NCBI RefSeq assembly: GCF_008806955.1
Contig: NZ_CP031727.1
Span: forward strand, 3,982,001 to 4,046,000
Source of the DNA: Cellvibrio sp. KY-YJ-3
GTDB taxonomy: Bacteria > Pseudomonadota > Gammaproteobacteria > Pseudomonadales > Cellvibrionaceae
DNA length: 64,000 bases
Direction: 5' to 3'
The notes under the pieces: generated by a model
The model's input: only the letters and a program-made list of their open reading frames with translations
Told to the model about the DNA's origin: nothing
The model's database searches: none
Shown: positions 60,772-64,000 of the stretch, piece by piece
How positions within the stretch are numbered: position 1 is the first letter of the stretch
How the letters are laid out: each line of letters starts with the position of its first letter
Made by a program: the position numbers and the translations under genes

Positions 60772-61662
60772 ATGAATGATCGTTTGCAAATACTGGATCG
60801 CGAACAGGCGCTTGCCCAGGCAATGCAGCTCGGCCAGTCATCCCGGATGGGACCAATGCTGGTGGCAATGGGTAAGCTCAGCCCCAAAGACCTGAACACC
60901 ATTCTGGCGACCCAAAAGAAACAGGGGCTGCGCTTTGGCGATGCCGCGCTGAAATTGGGGCTGGTCAGCGCCGATGACATTAACGCCATTCTGGCTGAGC
61001 AGTTTGCTTACACCCAGACACCTGCGGCATCGAGCAAACTTGACCGCCGCCTGAGCGCACTCTTTCAACCGGACAGCACCCAGGCAGAAGCACTGCGTAG
61101 CCTGCGCAGCGAGTTGATGTTGCGCTACTTCAACCCCCAACCACACCATGCGCTGGCGATAGTCAGCGCCGAAAATGCGACGACCACAGCAATCACTGCC
61201 GCCAACCTGGCGATCAGTTTTGCGCAACTCGGCCTGCGCACCCTGCTGATCGACAGCAACCTGCGTACGCCACAACTCAACGCCCTGTTTAACCTGCAGG
61301 AGCACGCACCCGGTTTGTCCGACTGGATTGCCGAGCGCACCTCGGTGGCCCCCACGGCCATAGAGCAAGTGCGCTCACTATGGGTGTTACCTGCCGGCAC
61401 CCGCGCGCCCAACCCTCAGGAATTGCTCGCCAGCAAACACTATCAGGAGCGGGTGAACCCGCTGATCCAGCACTTTGATATCACCCTGATCAGTACCGCA
61501 CCGATGGACTCAAATCGCGATGCACAACTGGTCGCCGCACAGGCGGGAGCAGCCCTGTTAATTGCGCAACAACATGTCACTCACACCAAAGCGCTGGTTG
61601 CCATTGGCAACCGCTTGCGCGAATTAGGTGTGCGCCTGTTGGGCACAACCCTGCTCGGCTAG
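60772..61662 (+). CDS. epsG: EpsG-like tyrosine-kinase homologue with lost nucleotide-binding motifs
   Basis: 296 residues. Residues about 1-80 resemble the GspE/EpsG N-terminal helical domain (LVAMGKLSPKDLNTILATQKKQGLRFGDAALKLGLVSADDINAIL). The rest has the BY-kinase fold: LRSLRSELMLRYF, Walker A' remnant TLLIDSNLRTP (157-167). The P-loop is replaced by SAENATTTAIT (132-142), with no Gly-Lys-Ser/Thr, and Walker B reads LISTAPM without Asp. No C-terminal tyrosine cluster is present. It probably does not hydrolyse ATP and may act as a scaffold for the EpsF-like protein; this is inference. Confidence 0.82.
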   Translation: MNDRLQILDREQALAQAMQLGQSSRMGPMLVAMGKLSPKDLNTILATQKKQGLRFGDAALKLGLVSADDINAILAEQFAYTQTPAASSKLDRRLSALFQPDSTQAEALRSLRSELMLRYFNPQPHHALAIVSAENATTTAITAANLAISFAQLGLRTLLIDSNLRTPQLNALFNLQEHAPGLSDWIAERTSVAPTAIEQVRSLWVLPAGTRAPNPQELLASKHYQERVNPLIQHFDITLISTAPMDSNRDAQLVAAQAGAALLIAQQHVTHTKALVAIGNRLRELGVRLLGTTLLG

Positions 61663-61694
61663 TGGCGGTTGCAGACGATACACACGAGGTAAGG

Positions 61695-62987
61695 ATGAAC
61701 TACCCGCAGGCCTGCCCGACTATTCCCCCCCTGCCCGCCAGTGCGCATCTGGTGCGGGAGCAACGCTGGCTTAACGATCAGCGACTGGTCACTTTTATCA
61801 TTGTCGCCAGTGTCGGCTACCAGGCGGTGTTGTGCCTGCTCAATACCCTCGTCCTGCCTATGTCGCGCTCGCTCGTGGGTTTGGCCGAGGCAATTATCCT
61901 GATGGCATGTGTGCCGCTATTGGTACGGCGGCTATTGCCGGGGGTGGTCATTCTCGCCTGTCTCGCCGCTGCCATGCTGTGTTTGCTGAGCATCATCAAC
62001 AACCAGGTTAACGTCAAAGCCTTTCGCGATATTGCCATCCCCCTGTGCTACTTCTGGCTGGGATGTAACATCGGGCGGCTGGAGCTGGCTGATCGCGCGC
62101 TTAAAGTGGCGATTTGCATGGTCTTGGCGATGGGCATGTTTGAGTTGCTGCTACTTGATAGCTACACCCGCTGGTTTGATATTTTCAGCTACTACGTCAG
62201 CATCGGCTCTATTGATCCTGCGATGGACTTTGTCCGGGAAGACCGCCTGCAAGCCAATGGTATGCGCCCCGAAGGTATAGGCCGTACCCTGCTCCCTGGC
62301 CTGCTTGGCCCGCATCGGGTCTCCTCGGTTTTCCTCGAACCGGTATCGCTCGGCAACTTTGCCAGCCTTTGCGCCGCTTGGGGGCTTGCCCGCACACACT
62401 GGCGCGATGGGATATTTTTTGTAGTGGCCGCGGTGATAATGATGGTGCTGTGCGATTCGCGATTCGCGCTGATGACCGTGAGTAGCTTTGTCGTGCTGCG
62501 CCTGCTGGTGCACGGCAGCCTGCTTAATTTTTGTATCTTCGCCCCTATCGCCGCCATCCTCCTGCTCTTGGTAATTGGCTACACAACCCCCAACGAAACC
62601 GGGCGGATTCTCAATGACGACTTGCAAGGGCGCCTCGCCTACAGCGGTTGGTCGCTACTGCAATTTGACGCCCTCAAACTACTCGGTATAGGTCACACCA
62701 AGGTTTATTACGATGAGGGCTACGCCCATACCCTGGCCACGTTTGGGCTACCAATGGCGCTGGTGTTTTGGTGCAGCTTCTGGCTATTACCCATCAGCTC
62801 CGCTACCAGCCAGCGTTTTCGGGCGATGGTATCGCTCTACATCGCGCTGATTCTCTGTATCAGTGGCTTTTCATTTTTTGCACTCAAAAGCGCCGGCTTA
62901 CTCTGGTTTTTAGTGGGTTGCAGCCTGCAAAAGCCTGCACCTACTCCCGGGCAACCCAGCTATACCGGAGGAAAAGATGCCAGTTAG
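61695..62987 (+). CDS. Exopolysaccharide polymerase (Wzy/GumE-like)
   Basis: About 430 residues with roughly ten hydrophobic segments and a large central loop (HRVSSVFLEPVSLGNFASLCAAWG, a motif seen in Wzy/O-antigen ligase-like polymerases). ATG at 61695 (GAGG upstream) is preferred to a GTG at 61662 that overlaps the previous stop. Substrate is unknown. By position after the GumB/GumC-like genes and before a GumH-like gene it corresponds to GumE. It overlaps the next gene by 11 bases. Confidence 0.8.
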   Translation: MNYPQACPTIPPLPASAHLVREQRWLNDQRLVTFIIVASVGYQAVLCLLNTLVLPMSRSLVGLAEAIILMACVPLLVRRLLPGVVILACLAAAMLCLLSIINNQVNVKAFRDIAIPLCYFWLGCNIGRLELADRALKVAICMVLAMGMFELLLLDSYTRWFDIFSYYVSIGSIDPAMDFVREDRLQANGMRPEGIGRTLLPGLLGPHRVSSVFLEPVSLGNFASLCAAWGLARTHWRDGIFFVVAAVIMMVLCDSRFALMTVSSFVVLRLLVHGSLLNFCIFAPIAAILLLLVIGYTTPNETGRILNDDLQGRLAYSGWSLLQFDALKLLGIGHTKVYYDEGYAHTLATFGLPMALVFWCSFWLLPISSATSQRFRAMVSLYIALILCISGFSFFALKSAGLLWFLVGCSLQKPAPTPGQPSYTGGKDAS

Positions 62988-64000
62988 CTCCCCCATTAAA
63001 GTCACCCACATAGTGCGCCAATACCTGCCGTCCATTGGCGGGATGGAAGAAGTGGTGCGCAATATTGCTCGCCACCAGTTACATCAAGGCCAAGGCGCCA
63101 CGCGGATCATTACCCTCAATCGCCTGTTTCGCAACTCCAGTGAGTTGTTGCCCCAGCAAGAGACGATTGAGGGAATTGAAGTCATCCGCCTGCCCTACAT
63201 GGGTTCCAGCCGCTACCCCTTGTGCCCCGGCGTTTTTAAATACCTGAAGGATGCCGATGTAATACATGTGCATGGCGTGGACTTTTTTTACGACTTCCTC
63301 GCTGCCACCAAATGGCTACATCGTCGCCCGCTGGTGCTATCCACCCATGGAGGGTTCTTCCATACCCGCTTTGCCTCGCGCGCCAAACAGGCGTATTTCC
63401 ACAGTGTTACGCGCCTCTCCGCCAATGCTTACAACCGGGTGGTTGCCACCAGTGCCAATGACGGCGACTTGTTTGGACAAATCATGGATCAGCACAAACT
63501 GCAGGTCATTGAGAATGGGGTGGATGTGGAAAAGTATGCAGGTAGCGCCGCACCACAACTCACACCAACGCTGATGTATTTTGGCCGCTGGTCATCCAAT
63601 AAAGGGCTTATTCCTGCATTGGAATTGTTCGCTGAACTGCTGCGGCAGCGCCCCGAATGGCGCTTGATTATCGCCGGGCGCGAATACGATCACAGCCTCG
63701 CCGAGCTGCAAGCAGCCACGCAATCCTTGGGTATTAGCCATGCAGTGACCTTGGCCGCTAACCCCAGCGACGAGGAAATCAAACACCTGCTCAACCAAGC
63801 CAGCTATTTCATCTGCCTGTCGGATCACGAAGGTTTTGGTATAGCGCCGATAGAAGCAATGAGTGCCGGGCTCACACCCATTCTCAGTGCGATTCCACCC
63901 TTTCGGCGGCTGCATGGGGAATCTGGCTTGGGGTTCTGTTTTGAGCCGGCAACGCAACAGCACGCGGCAATCGCCCAGCTGCTGGAACTTCACGATCAAG
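62977..64000 (+). CDS. GT4 glycosyltransferase, GumH-like (C-terminus cut by window edge)
   Basis: At least 341 residues of a retaining GT-B glycosyltransferase. N-terminal domain: HIVRQYLPSIGGMEEVVRNIARH, VIHVHGVDFFYDFLAATKWLH, STHGGFFHTRFASRAKQ. C-terminal domain: NGVDVEKYAG, YFGRWSSNKG, IIAGREYD and the E-x7-E site EGFGIAPIEAMSAGL. From memory of the family this is close to Xanthomonas GumH, the GDP-mannose alpha-1,3-mannosyltransferase of xanthan synthesis, and Acetobacter AceC. GGAGG precedes the ATG. The end lies past base 64000. Confidence 0.88.
   Translation, partial: MPVSSPIKVTHIVRQYLPSIGGMEEVVRNIARHQLHQGQGATRIITLNRLFRNSSELLPQQETIEGIEVIRLPYMGSSRYPLCPGVFKYLKDADVIHVHGVDFFYDFLAATKWLHRRPLVLSTHGGFFHTRFASRAKQAYFHSVTRLSANAYNRVVATSANDGDLFGQIMDQHKLQVIENGVDVEKYAGSAAPQLTPTLMYFGRWSSNKGLIPALELFAELLRQRPEWRLIIAGREYDHSLAELQAATQSLGISHAVTLAANPSDEEIKHLLNQASYFICLSDHEGFGIAPIEAMSAGLTPILSAIPPFRRLHGESGLGFCFEPATQQHAAIAQLLELHDQ

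Overview
The window is chromosomal DNA of a free-living gammaproteobacterium. Its housekeeping proteins (a Vfr-type CRP, class I fumarase, GroESL, FtsH, CarAB, TrpEGDC, Coq7, an AmpG/E/D set) look most like those of Pseudomonas relatives. The mixed picture, including the gene-order breaks below, suggests the Cellvibrio group; this assignment rests on protein character alone. Almost all DNA is coding, in co-oriented operons (mostly minus strand) closed by clear hairpin terminators. I saw no insertion sequence, prophage or CRISPR array.

Region 1 (1-9341, minus strand) is a chemosensory operon. In order of transcription it encodes a membrane MCP-like protein, two small STAS proteins, a receiver/PP2C phosphatase/anti-sigma-type kinase fusion, CheY, CheA, CheW, a soluble triple-PAS chemoreceptor ending in a CheR-docking WEEF tail, and CheR (cut by the window edge). 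The order CheY-CheA-CheW-soluble receptor-CheR matches the Pseudomonas aeruginosa Che2 (F7-type) cluster. The inserted partner-switching module resembles HsbR/HsbA.

Region 2 (9562-31735) holds class I fumarase, a Cache chemoreceptor, a TorF-like outer-membrane protein, a coiled-coil membrane protein, sodB and groESL with a near-consensus heat-shock promoter. It continues with fxsA, a DUF481 protein, an alkyltransferase-like DNA-repair gene overlapping ampG, yajQ, ampE, ampD, a Ycf46-like AAA ATPase, coq7, an OsmC protein, vfr and trpEGDC.

Region 3 (32046-46361) carries rpe, a DUF3530 protein, a DTW-domain tRNA modification enzyme, tRNA-Leu(GAG), secG, tpiA, glmM, folP, ftsH, yhbY, greA, carB and carA. 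It keeps the usual gammaproteobacterial order, but rlmE is absent before ftsH, gph is absent between rpe and trpE, and the nusA side is gone after tRNA-Leu.

Region 4 (46762-58091) has a DUF808 protein, dapB, ribA, pgpA, thiL, nusB, ribH, ribBA, ribE, an RDD membrane protein, ribD, nrdR and glyA. This is essentially the complete riboflavin pathway in one long minus-strand array, plus a small collagen-like lipoprotein gene.

Region 5 (58531-64000, plus strand) is the start of an exopolysaccharide cluster: a Wza/GumB-type exporter, an EpsF-type chain-length protein, an EpsG-type protein that has lost its ATP-binding motifs, a Wzy/GumE-like polymerase, and a GumH-like GT4 glycosyltransferase cut by the window end. 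It looks like a xanthan/acetan-type heteropolysaccharide locus.

The features most worth following up are the partner-switching module inside the chemosensory operon, the five regularly spaced GFF motifs in CheA, the degenerate EpsG-like protein, and the collagen-like lipoprotein.
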